NCBI RefSeq assembly: GCF_901000735.1
Contig: NC_081545.1
Coordinates: 2,338,583 to 2,402,582, forward strand
Length of the DNA stretch: 64,000 bases
From: Corylus avellana
Taxonomy: Eukaryota > Streptophyta > Magnoliopsida > Fagales > Betulaceae
Direction: 5' to 3'
The notes under the pieces are model-generated. The model saw only the letters and a list, made by a program, of their open reading frames with translations, was not told the DNA's origin and did no database searches. Below, one piece after another: positions 33,188 to 44,550 of this stretch; position 1 is the stretch's first letter, and every line of letters starts with the position of its first letter. A program made the position numbers and the translations under genes.

Positions 33188-33829
33188 ATGTTTTACAAGA
33201 GACTAGTGATAATAATAAAAAAAGTATCATCATTGAAAATTTTGGGTATATATACTCTGCATCCGTTTGATTGCTGCCCAAGGGTTTGACTTGCTATAGT
33301 GTTCATTGGAGAAAATCCAGCTAAATTTAATATGAACATAAATGACATCATGGGTGTTTATATATGTTTGTGGGAACTGGGAAGAGATTCATGTGTCATT
33401 TAGTTTATTATCGTTTTGTGAGCAGATAAAAGGAAAACATTTCCCTACCAATTAAGCCAATCGAAGCAACGAAAGCAGACATTTGCATCTACTCTTGAAG
33501 AGAGTATATTCGGAAAGCATAAGCTTTGAGTCTATTTCACCACCTGAGCAGCTTGAGACTTGGATTAGGCTGTATGAGTTTTATAGATTGACGATTTTTT
33601 TGTTTTTTTAGTCTATCAAATAACGGATCAAATGAGGGAATATTAAAGTAATGGTTAAATGATTAAATTTACTTTTTTCTATCAGCTTAAACTTTTAGGA
33701 TAACTGATAATTTAACATTGAATCAAAACCAAAGGTCTTGGATCGAACCTCAACTCCGTCAATTCATCGGTTTCAACCACTCCCACGAATCAAGAGAGTC
33801 AAGAGAGTCCCACTAGAGTTCACCTATTC
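33188..33829 (+). repeat. UGT downstream block, second type
   Basis: Matches 7560-8195 and 13800-14600 in inverse orientation, and 1-369. It is the 3' flank of the 31654 / 8200 / 16241 lineage, different from the flank shared by the 3644 / 11026 / 27043 lineage. Confidence 0.75.
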
Positions 33830-33834
33830 ATAGC

Positions 33835-34589
33835 TGTTAGAGATGGACACACCCTTGACTCAATGGTTGTGCAAACTCCACAGAATAATAATGGAATGAT
33901 AAATGCAAGAGATCAACACACAGTATTTACGTGGTTCGGCAGTGGGCCTACATCCACGGGACTAACTCCGATCAATCCATTATAAACAACTTGTTACAAT
34001 GGTGGTTACTCAAGTTATGCAAAACTTGAGTTAATACAGAAGTAAAATAATACAGAGAGAAACAACCTCTGTTTAAACTAATATACACTCTCAGTGGTGT
34101 ATTAAAACACTCTTTTCTTAACTCTCTCTGTAGAGTATAACTGAAGCTCTCCTCTTTTGGCTTCTCTTCTTGTGTGTTGTTGATCTTCCTCAATCATCAT
34201 TTAAGGCATAAGGCCCCTTGGCTATTTATAGCCAAAATTAGAACTATCTAGATGATGAACTTAGCCCCCAAGTTAGAACCTTCTAGATGAATGAACTTGG
34301 CTCCCAAGGTAAAACCATCTAGATGATGAAGACAAATTGAGAACCTTCTAGATGAATAAAGAATCATCTAGATACATCTTGAAGAGAACCTTCTAGATGA
34401 ATGGAGAACCATCTAGATAAATCTTTGAAGAGAACCTTCTAAATGGATGGAGAACCATCTAGAATAATCTTTGTAAAGAACCTTCTAGATGGATGGAGAA
34501 CCATCTAGATAAATCTTTGTATGACTTGCTCCATTTTGTTTAATCAAAATCTTATCTTAAGTAGGGAAAAACCTTGTCTGCAACCAACA
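33835..34589 (+). mobile_element. Solo LTR, 755 bp, probably Copia-type
   Basis: Begins TGTTAGAG, ends CCAACA, and is flanked by ATAGC at 33830-33834 and 34590-34594 (5-bp target duplication). The uninterrupted paralog near 9930 has ACAGC once. It contains TTTACGTGGTTCGGC and CCTACATCCACGGG, words I associate with Ty1-Copia LTRs. 34240-34530 holds tandem units of about 40 bp built on GAACCTTCTAGATG / GAACCATCTAGAT. The internal retrotransposon is gone. Confidence 0.85.
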
Positions 34590-34834
34590 ATAGCCTCTAT
34601 AAAATGAGGAGTCATCTTATGATACAAATACGTACTCATTCCCTACTCGTATTACTCTTAATTATTATTGCTCATTATTTCCAAATCTGATTACTTTTGT
34701 CATAATCGAACTCTCGCTCATGTATTGGAGGTGGCACAATCGTCACACCCTCCATCTCACGATTTGTCATTATTAATCATTTTTCGTTCTTAGCAGGCTT
34801 TAAATTAAGTTGCTACCAAAATTGACATCTGTCT

Positions 34835-34839
<5 letters not shown>

Positions 34840-34867
<28 letters not shown>
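34840..34867. repeat. (TA)n microsatellite
   Basis: TA run, homologous in position to the one near 10110-10230. Confidence 0.9.
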
Positions 34868-34872
<5 letters not shown>

Positions 34873-35066
34873 TTGCTCCCCGTTTGTTCTCAAATGAGGG
34901 GGGAAACACCTCTCTCTCTCTCTCTCCCACGTACGCTTATCTCTCTCTCACACGCTGCCTGCACTCACACGAGTCACACCTTCCTTGTGAAGGTGTGGCA
35001 GGCGCTGCATGTCTTGGCTTCACAATTCACATGATATATCTCTGTGAATTCTTTAGATAAATGTTG

Positions 35067-35226
35067 GAATCTAATAAAACTCCTATATTCTGCTCATCAA
35101 AATTTTATGTGGTCAAGTGTCATTTATCAAGTTGATGTAAAAATGGCACATGGTTCAAGTTGATGGCAAATGACACTTTGCCACCTAAGATTTTGATGAG
35201 CAAAATGTGGAGGATTTATTAGATTC
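35067..35226. mobile_element. MITE
   Basis: Arms starting GAATCTAATAAAACTCC (left) and GAATCTAATAAATCCTCC (opposite strand, right) pair through TTGCTCATCAAAAT for about 70 bp each. 160 bp, non-coding. Confidence 0.65.
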
Positions 35227-35317
35227 TAGAATATCCCAATTCTTTATGTTTTCTTTTCCTTCATTTGTTTCTTCTCTTTGCACACCTACACGTGAAATTC
35301 CTTCATTTTTTATTAGA

Positions 35318-35497
35318 AAATGTTAGGCTTATAAACACATTTTACAAAAAGAAATTTACAAACTGATGTGGCACAACATAATTGGGTTTCTCAAAATTTG
35401 AATTTATCTCATATACAATCATGTTGTATCCAATCATGTTGTGTCACATCAGTTTGTAAAATTTTTTTTATAAAATATGTTTGTAAGACTAGCATTT
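35318..35497. mobile_element. MITE
   Basis: Left AAATGTTAGGCTTATAAACA pairs with AAATGCTAGTCTTACAAACA read from the right. An inner TTACAAACTGATGTGGCACAA is also mirrored. 180 bp, non-coding. Confidence 0.65.
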
Positions 35498-35974
35498 CTC
35501 TTTTTTATTTTTATTTTTTTTTAATTAAAAAATAAGGAAAAAATTGGCCGAGTTTGGCAAAATAGTCGGGTCCTATCATTTTTTTTTTTTTTTTTTTAAC
35601 TTTGTTTTGCATATCTCTCTCACTCTCTCACACACGCCCATGCTCACACCTTCCACTTGAAGGTGTGGCAGCCGCCTGCACGGCTTGGCTTCACGTGAAA
35701 AGCCTCTTCCCTTTTTTAAATTCCCTTCCCTCAATGCCCCTACCATAATCCTATGTTTTACAAAATTGTCTCTCTTAACCTATTAAACCACAAAAGACCT
35801 ATTATTCACAATAATAACCTCTTGTCTTTTCTTTTTTGTGGTTTAACCAAATAAATCTATAAACCTCAATTTAAATCCTCTAATATTATAGAAAATCACA
35901 GCCTATAATTATCTCTTCATTAACAAATTCGGGTCTTAAAATAAAATCACCAATTAAAACAAACGCGGAATTAT
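35498..35974. other. Intergenic, nothing recognised
   Basis: Contains an AAGGTGTGGCAG-C-GCCTGCA segment near 35660 that repeats 34990-35020. Otherwise poly(T)- and AT-rich. Confidence 0.4.
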
Positions 35975-36259
35975 CCTTAAATAATTATTTCCTCCAAAAT
36001 AGAAAAATAATTTTCGGGGTATTACATTGAAGGAGTCTCATTTTCTAAAATCGGAATGCAAATAAATGTCCTTAAATAATTATTTCCTCCAAAATAGAGA
36101 AATAATTTTCGGGGTATTACATTGAAGGAGTCTCATTTTCTAAAATCGGAATGCAAATAAATGTCCTTAAATAATTATTTCCTCCAAAATCGAGAAATAA
36201 TTTTCGGGGTATTACATTAAAGGAGTCTCATTTTCTAAAATTGGAATGCAGATAAATGT
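35975..36259 (+). repeat. 95-bp tandem repeat, three copies
   Basis: CCTTAAATAATTATTTCC begins units at 35975, 36070 and 36165; copies differ at only a few bases. Each contains TTTTCGGGGTATTACATT. The array ends 85 bp upstream of the small secreted-peptide ORF. Confidence 0.9.
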
Positions 36260-36344
36260 CCTTGGTTGGCATGCTAAACATGGCTGGATCACATCTCCAT
36301 AAGTAGGGGAGGCTCATGCGCATGCCTAGATAGAACCATCAGCC

Positions 36345-36503
36345 ATGGAGAATCTTCTTCAACTTGCAATCAAGCTGGTGCTTCTCTGCCTTGTGATCAT
36401 GGCCTCAGCCATGCCACCTGCTGTGGAAGCCAGAACATATCATCCTACTATTTGTCCATGCCCTCGATTCCCTGACTGCTGTCGTGCAAAAACAAAGTAC
36501 TGA
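36345..36503 (+). CDS. Small secreted cysteine-rich peptide, unrecognised family
   Basis: A 52-codon ORF with a good start context (AGCCATGGAG). Residues 1-29 form a convincing signal peptide: a polar N-terminus, a hydrophobic core (LAIKLVLLCLVIMA) and a small-residue cleavage region ending AVEA. The mature part would be about 23 residues, RTYHPTICPCPRFPDCC and a basic tail, with four Cys in a C-x-C-x5-C-C pattern and five Pro. A secreted signalling, antimicrobial-like or inhibitor peptide is possible, but I recognise no family. A GT two codons before the stop leaves open a second exon. The downstream 200 bp looks like a 3'UTR. It is a short ORF, so chance cannot be wholly excluded; the signal peptide makes that unlikely. 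Confidence 0.6.
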   Translation: MENLLQLAIKLVLLCLVIMASAMPPAVEARTYHPTICPCPRFPDCCRAKTKY

Positions 36504-39388
36504 TCTTTTGTTTTTCCTTTTGTTGTTTCATCTAAATGTTTGTGTTTCTTTGTGAATAAGAGGTTTCAGGTGAACAGGACAGCCAGTTAATTTGTTGACT
36601 GGTGTCAATCCTGAGATTAAATCCTGCAGTTGTCAATAGCGAATTTGAAAGATGGGAGAGTGCTACCTCCTTTGTGTAGCACAAAAGCTCATCTTTAATA
36701 TAATGTGTTGTTCAGTATGTCTTATATTCTACTCGGATCCCCATTCCATCAATCAATGAGTCTGTTTGGCCTTATGATTTCGTAGGTTAAAAGTGTGTTT
36801 TAAGAAAAAAAAACATTGACAGTTTGAAAACATATGTTGGAAAATCTAAATTTTCAAATCACATATAATGTGGTATGTTTTAAATAACACATGAATTTTA
36901 AAGACGGAATCACAATTTTACCAAACGTTTAATTACTTTTTAAAAAAAATTGTATTTTCAAATAGTATATTTTAAAATCGTTATCTTTTAAATTACACGG
37001 TTTGAAACCGCAAAACAAAATGGCCTCTGAATTTGTTTGAATTTTTTGAGCAAGTCCATGTAGCATAGGGTTGAGCTAATAGGCCTAATTTATATGTTCT
37101 AATCCAACCCAATATTGTATTATTAGAGTTTGTTGGGATATTTCTCATTGGCCTTGAGGATTCACAGGCCAAACATGTATTTTTAAATAAAATTGTGGAA
37201 AGTATTCCATTTGAGAGTTTTTTTTTAAAATGATGGTTTGAAAATATGAAGAAAAAAAAAAAGCACGTTGTCGCACAACATGCAAGGAATGTGTTTTTAA
37301 AAACACACTATTTTTTTTTTTTTTTTCAAACCGCAAATGTTACCACATGCTTAATTACGTTTTTAAAAAATAAGGTTTTATTAATTGCATTTTAAAATTA
37401 CTATTTTTTAAAAACTTCACATTTTGAAACCATTAAACCAACTAAGCACCAAAAATAGTATCTCATGAAAAAGTATTTGAACTGGAATCTTCAAAGAAAT
37501 TTTTAAAGTGGTTATACCTGTACTAGGGTGAGAATACGACTCCTGAAATGGGAATCCTCAATCCTATTTGCATTAGCCGGTTTGGATCCCATTCATGCCC
37601 TGATGGGTCTCCCGCTTGCCCTTTTTTATAGTAAAAAAATAAAAAATAAATAAATAAATAAAATTGTTAACCCAATTTGTTTAAATTTTGAATCGTTTAG
37701 GAGTATATTTTTACAACAATTGCAATTTTAAAACGTAGAAAATCTTGGTTTTAAAATGCGTGCTTTTAAAAGTTAAAATGCGATTATAAAAGTCAAACTA
37801 AGATTTTACCAAATGTTGAATTGTGTTTTTCAAAATTGAATTTCAAATCGGACATTTTAAAATCGTTATTTTTAAATTGCACGTTTTGAAATTACAAACC
37901 CAAATGGACCCATAGATTATACTCATGTTTTCTTTATTTTGTTTTGTTATTTTCCTCAAGATCTTGTGCTTAACAATGTGTTATGTTGCAATGTGATCAG
38001 AGTGTTTTAATTGTTCTACACAACTTTTTGATTGATTGTGCATAAAGTTTTGATTGCAGATGAGAATGGCTATTCCCCTAAATAGAGAAAGAGTAATAAT
38101 TATTCCTTGAAAAACATAATGTGTTTTGCATGATAAAAAATAAAAAATAAAAACCATTTTTTTCTTCTTCAAACTTAAAATTTATAAAATTAAAAAAAAA
38201 AATAAAAAATTAAAGCATTCTATGAGTGGCCAACCAACCTAAAAGAACATCGTAGGTGACTGCACCACCCCATTGTCATTGGTGGTGGTCGCAGCCACCC
38301 CCAAAGCATCATTGAGGGTGGTCTTGTCTACCATCGAGGTTATTTCATAGTGGTCGGCATAGAATGTTTAGATTTTTTTTAAAAAAAAAAAACTATTTAT
38401 TAATAAATCTTTAGTATTTTAAAACTTTTGACACATATCAGGCAAGAGCATTAGGTGTTATCACCAAACAAAAAAATATGAATAATCATTTTATTCCAAC
38501 TCTTTGTATTCCTAGTAATACCCCCTTTTTTTTCTTACTCTTAAAAGAATAATTATTTTGTATACCAAACGTGTGAAAAGTGTTTTGATGGCTCTTCTAC
38601 ACTGCTCTTTGCTCAATTCATTTCAAGACCCCAAGTTCTAACGAAGGAAACATCAAACATTCAAAATGCCGCATCAACAGGATGATTTCATTATCTATGA
38701 TCATGGATTTGGAACAATCAAACATAGCATACCAGGCCCAATTAAGATTTCCTGCAATTAGGGTGCCCAAATTGCCCTACAATTCAGATAGTAAAAAGAC
38801 TGCAGGACAACCCGTCCCGAGCAAGCTAGGGCATGGGCCATGCATGCCCCTCTCTGTGAGCTACCCAAATTCCACTATAGTTCGAACACCTCAATTGTAG
38901 GGGATTCCAATCCCTATAGAGTTACTTGTCCAAGACAGCTTAAGGGGCAAAGTCCACCTGCCTAGACCCTGCAATGCTCTTTATAGTGCAATTCAGGCAC
39001 CCCAATTGTAGGAGATCCAAATCCTACTGGATCCTGGAGACAATTGTATAAAATTATGAAGCATAACCGGAGATGGATGGGTTTTTGACATACAGCCAGA
39101 TGCATATTAGATCGGTAAACATGTTCTTAAATGGTCTATACAATAATACACTTTCATTTGCACCATTGAGATTATGGTGCTTTATTTAGAGCATGTATGA
39201 CATTGAACCCCATACATTTTCCAGCGGGAGATATGTAGAACAAAGCACTGAGAAACATTTATCACTGGAAGCAAATTAGGGAATGCTGCAGCCTTGAACG
39301 TTTACAGAATCAATAGGAAAGATATCAGCTCACAAAATCAATAATAAAATGACGAAACAAAGAATCATGCATCTGAACCCCTAATATC
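36504..39388. other. Intergenic, MITE debris, no gene recognised
   Basis: Several stretches (36750-37030, 37190-37450, 37650-37910) repeat a pattern of AATCGTTATTTTTAAATTGCACGTTTTGAAA-like words typical of degraded hAT-type MITEs. 38220-38350 has a simple GGTGGTC repeat. The frame 38682-38900 has no domain and lies in a repeat of CCCAATTGTAGG words. Confidence 0.4.
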
Positions 39389-42300
39389 TCAGCCCAAAGA
39401 AATCCCAACTGGATATGACCTATGTATTCTATTTTTCAATGTCGGAACTTTTTCACCAGAGAAGTTGTCAATATCTTTTTTCTGCGTGCTTATCATTGAT
39501 TTATCAACCACAACTGAGTCCTTAGTTTCAGCAATGAATTGGAGACCCTGAAATAAATTGTCATACCATGTCATTGATGACTGAGAGCAAGATTACAGTA
39601 AAGAATGAGACTCAGGATACCTTAAGCGATTTCTCCTCAAACATGATTGTTGAATGATTTGCAACCTTAGCACTGACATCCTGCCAAAAGACAATGTCGA
39701 AATTAGCTTCTTTTTTAATGATGTGGAACCTCACCAAGGCATGGCTCTTTGGAGTTCGAACCCACCCCTGGGGAGTAAACCTCAGATATACGACTCCACC
39801 TACAAGAACTGTGTATTAGGTAATTCAGAGGAACTCCTAGTGCGGAATCGAACCCAGGATGTTTGAGTCTACAGCTCATCCCAAGCCCGCCCTTTGACCA
39901 CTAGGCTGCACCCTGATGGGTAGAAATTAGTAATATTTTAGGAGGAAAAAGATAATGAGTCCAAGATGATATAGGTACACATCCCTCGGCCTTATTGAAC
40001 AAGGATCACTACTATAAGTAGGGCCCACACAATTGGCTGTCACATAAATCAGGAGACCTTGCACAGGCATGAAAAGTTCATACTATATCCCAGTTACTAC
40101 CCAGTTTTAGGTGCCTAACAATCATTCTCAAATACACATAGATGCAACACATGCTTATGGTATCTGACCTGAAAAAGTTTAGTATTTAGCCCATCTTTGA
40201 TGCCTCCAGCCACTTGGCATAGATACCAGAGACCAGAGTTAGTCATATCCTGTATGATGTTGGGAATAAAATAAAGGAAGATATCAATCACATAGAAACT
40301 TTGGGTGAATACATATTGCAGAATGCACTTAATTTGACTACATTATCAGAAAAATAACCTGTTTGCTTTCAAGTTGCTCAACCTTTACTTCCTGTTGAGT
40401 TAATTGAGAAACACAACGTCAGTATTCTTATAAGCTTACTTGAAATTAGCATGCCAGAGGGAAAAAAAAAAAAACTGCAGGCAACTCACCAACCCAGAAA
40501 GCATTTGATGGATCGATTCAACATCAAACCCAATTTGAGAAATATGTGACTTCACCTCATTAACCTACATACGAAAAAGACAGCAATTTAATATATCCAT
40601 ACTTCAATATGAACCCCAGGTGCAAGTGGTGCCATTAGCACTTGAATATATTCATGGAAAACCCAAATCCAGATCCAACAAGAGATGCAGATATGAAAAG
40701 ATACTAGTGGCTATTGTGATCCTAACAAGAACAACACACTAAAATGAATGGCTAGAGGATCCTCTGTTGGCTGTAATGCTTCAACCAAGGAGAAATGAAG
40801 TGCAAGGTAATTTGATCTTCATCAAATAATAAGATAAGACCCCCACTCGAGCAGACAGCATCTCTTGTGTCTCATTTAAATTGAAATGCATTTCTGGACA
40901 TTAAAAGAAAATAAAGAATAGTTCTGTACATCATTTGCAATAAGCTTGGTTGTTTCCTTCTGCTCTTCCACCTTCCAGTCCAAGTTCTCCAGTTTCTTGG
41001 TTAGATGCCTCTTAGTTGCCTGCACGAATTGGCATTCAAAGCAGAGGTGAACTTTAAACACTATAAGAGGAAATAATAACCATCTGAAAACTTACTGGAC
41101 AACGGCAAAGCAATGCTACTTACAGCCAGTGCTTCATGGACATTCTCTAACTGTTTGGAGACAGTCGCAACAGCATTTGCCATATTGTGCTTTGTTACAA
41201 ACATTACATCAGAAAGCGACCAACCCTACGCAATAGAAGAAAGAAAAATTACAAATTCACCCAAAAGTCAACAAAAATAGTTGTTCTTACAACTGCAGTA
41301 CCAAATGCAACACATTTGTGACAACAAAATCGGTGGGTTTCGGTCACAACTAAAAAACCTTACCTTCCACCACATATAGCAATATCCCATTGCTCCAAGT
41401 GCAGCAGCAGGCACAACGTAAGATGCATAACTCCCTGTGTGCACATCAAAACATGTAAGCATCTCTTTATAGTTAACCTCCTCTAACAAAAAAACTATGC
41501 CTGTTTAATAATGCTGCACATAATATCGAAAGTTATGATAAATATTAAACAAGAAAAACTGAACCAAGGTAGTAGAGAATTACCAAGGAGTTCCAACACA
41601 TAGACAATTGGGAAGCAGAGATAATCATTATTAAAATGAAAAGGGAAAAAACTATAATTAGTTGATTTGAATTTTTTTTTTTTAATCAGAAAATATGATT
41701 CAACTAAAGAGTAAATGAAGAGAACAATGAAGCATGCCCAATCAACCATACTGAATCCACATTTCTCAAAGAAAGAAGACAGAATAGGAATAGAACTTAA
41801 TCTACATACCACTTGATGCCGAATTCCCATTAAAGATGGTTACCGGACGGGACACAGCTAACTCCCTGATCTCTTGAGCCAGTTGCCGAATCTGAAGATT
41901 AAGGCACAAGCATATGAGCACAAATAACTAAACACCACCCTTTGTGAAGATGAATATATATAGACCACTTGCCTATTAAAGCATTTTAACCCAATGGCAT
42001 TCAGGAACTACTTTTTTGTTGGTAAATTACATGTGCACCCAGTAATATATAAATCCACAACCTTACACACTCTCCATCCCATTCTTATGAGCGGAGAGGG
42101 AGAGATATTTTTATTAGAGCTAATTAATTTGAAATACCTTAGCATAACTAACTAAAGCATTTGAAGTAGGAGCACACAAGCTATGAATATAACAGACTAA
42201 ACACCACCTTTGCGAAGATGAATATACATAAATCACTCAACTATTAAAGTATATAAAACTAATGGCAATTGGGAAATTATTTTTATTGGTAAGTTACAAA

Positions 42301-43518
42301 TGTATACAGTAACATTTGAATTAGAGCTCGTTAATTTTAAATACATTAACATAACGAACTAAAGCATTTGAGCTAAGAGAGCTCACAAGCATATGAGCAT
42401 AACAAACTAAAGACCCCCCTTCGTAAAGATGAATATACACATATCACTCAACTATTCAAGCATTTTAAACCTGACAAGATTCAATAACTTTTTGTTATTT
42501 GGTAGAATATTAATTAAATGATTAAATACACAATTTCCTATCAGTTTAAATTTTGGAATAAGTGGTGATTTGACATGATATCAAAATAGGGGATCTAAAT
42601 TCAATCCCTAACTCAATAGTCTAGCCCCAATTTAAATTAAATATTTCCATGTATTAAACCTCACTTGTTAAGAGATAAGAGTGTTCGAATATTGATTAAA
42701 TGATTAAAATTTAAAATTTCATTACAACTTAAAGTTTCTGAGATAAATGGGGATTTAACATTAATGCTAAGTTACACATCCAACACTCAAACCCCCCAAC
42801 TTCACATTCTCTTTGTCCCATTCTATATGCAGAAACTAGAAAGGAAGAACTATTCGATCTATAGCTCATTAATTTGATTTTACCTTAGCATAACTAACTA
42901 AAGCATTCAGGATAAGCGCACACAAGCATATGACCATAACACACTAATCACCACCCTTTGCGTAAAAGATGAATATATCTTTTTTTTTTTCTTCTGGTTA
43001 GGTGTTTCTCTTGTATATTGATTACGCACTTGTGCTTTTTAATGAAGTTCAAAAAAAAAAAAAAAAAATTACAAAAATCACTTTAACCACGAAAGCATTT
43101 AAACCCAACACATTGGCAATTGAGTTAGAACCCATTAATTAATTGAAAGTTACTAGTTTTTGGATACCTGAGCTGCAAGAACTGCAGTATCATACTTGAG
43201 AGGCGAGGCCTCAGCTTCATTCACACCCTTCAGCAATTCCTGAAGCTGTGCTATGAGATCCGACAGTCGCCCGCTCCTCAAAACAACCGAACCCGTCAAA
43301 CCTAAATCACACAACAACAACAACAATAGCATCAGTTTTGGAATAAGAATTGCAATTTACCCTAACGAATAATTTAAATTACATAATAGTGAAGGTTTTA
43401 GAAATTAATCATATTAAATTAAAACAGTGACCGAAAATTAAAGAGCTCCAAAGAAAAAGTGACCTGCTCCGACAAGGATGAGAACCTTGGAGGTTGAAAC
43501 CCCAGCCTGTAACGCCAT
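39389..43518 (-). CDS. DUF1664 family protein, 11 exons, 313 aa
   Basis: Exons (minus strand): 43518-43464, 43301-43168, 41891-41810, 41434-41364, 41225-41124, 41019-40930, 40564-40490, 40391-40359, 40249-40169, 39680-39621, 39547-39389. All junctions are GT-AG and phases agree, giving 942 nt. The N-terminus MALQAGVSTSKVLILVGAG has a hydrophobic segment (about 11-30). A second membrane-like stretch, YVVPAAALGAMGYCYMWW, lies at about 96-113. Residues 115-235 are a long charged helix with KRHLTKKLENLDWKVEEQ, probably coiled coil. This is the plant DUF1664 layout, often labelled bZIP-like although no DNA-binding basic region is seen; function is unknown. It is divergent from the BPI/LBP gene (start codons 1033 bp apart). 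From memory the Arabidopsis homolog is At1g04960. A SINE lies in the intron between exons 9 and 10. Confidence 0.9.
39707..39922 (-). mobile_element. SINE in an intron of the DUF1664 gene
   Basis: Read on the minus strand it has an A-box-like TAGTGGTCAAAGGG followed by a B box GGTTCGATTCC, as in tRNA-derived SINEs, and ends in an A-rich tail. It is flanked by GAAATTAG at 39699-39706 and 39923-39930 (8-bp target duplication). About 216 bp, apparently full length. Confidence 0.8.
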
Positions 43519-44550
43519 TTTCGCTCCTCTCTGCAGCCGCAGAAGAGGGTATTCAATACGCAAACCTCATTGACCAACCTTCCCAAGAAAAGGAGGGGCA
43601 TATTTGGCATTTGGATGAAAAAACTTTATTGGAAAGGAACTTACATGGATCTAAATTTAGGTTGTAATTTTATCGAACTTAGGTTTTAATTTGTAATAGC
43701 GGGCTGAGTTTGGGTCGTATTTAATTTGTGCTTTTTATTAATTCAACATATTTAATTAAATGTATCCGTTTCTTCGATCCTAATTTATTAATTTTGTATT
43801 GAGTTTATATTGAATTTGTGAGTTGTGTTAATAATTTAGAACTATAAATGTATCGTATTGGGTATAAATTGTATGGAGACATGAATTAGGTCATTTCCAG
43901 TTCATTTAAACTAGCTAATATCTCGTTAATTATATTTAAAGGATATTTTTGTCCTCTCGAAAAGTGAACAGACAAAAATACATCTCTAATATAATTAACT
44001 GAATATTATCAAATTCAAATAAAGTGGAAAGAATCATGTTCCATTGAGATATAAGGTATAAGATTATATACGTCAACTCGAATTCAACCAATTTAGTAAT
44101 TTACGTTAACATTATAACTTTTTGTGTTAAGTTCACGGTTTTGATTAGCTGTACTTTTAAAAATTATTATTTTACAAAATTTTACATAAATTGTGTTTTT
44201 AAAAATAACGTTTTCATAAAGTTTATTTTTAAATTGTTGTTTTTTCAAATCTCTCAACCAAACCAACTTAATAAATTAGATCAAAAGTGTAGAGAGAGAG
44301 AGAGAGAAAGACAGAGTTTATTGAGTTAATTATTTCCATTGGAAGTTAATAAAAATAAAATATTTTAAAGTGTTAAGTGAAAGTAAAGTTTATAATATTT
44401 AATCAAAAAAGACAACTAGTTGGCATTTTTGACATTTCACTAGGGAGTCATTTCACCTGGGAGTTCGTCCACACCAAATCTGTTTTTATCTTCCCCCTGT
44501 TCCAAATCCGAACAAACCCAAAGCCATCAAAGTTTCGCAAGGACACCCCA
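43519..44550. promoter_or_regulatory. Shared intergenic region of a divergent gene pair
   Basis: Separates the start codons of the DUF1664 gene (-) and the BPI/LBP gene (+). AT-rich, with a GA microsatellite at about 44292-44307. No unambiguous TATA element can be assigned to either gene. Confidence 0.4.

Noticed and set aside
35975..36259. CRISPR-like regular repeats
   Set aside because: Units are directly adjacent 95-bp tandem copies without variable spacers, in a plant nuclear genome.
44377..44550. Upstream in-frame extension of the BPI/LBP protein (58 codons)
   Set aside because: The ATG at 44551 gives a proper signal peptide at the N-terminus; the extension would bury it.
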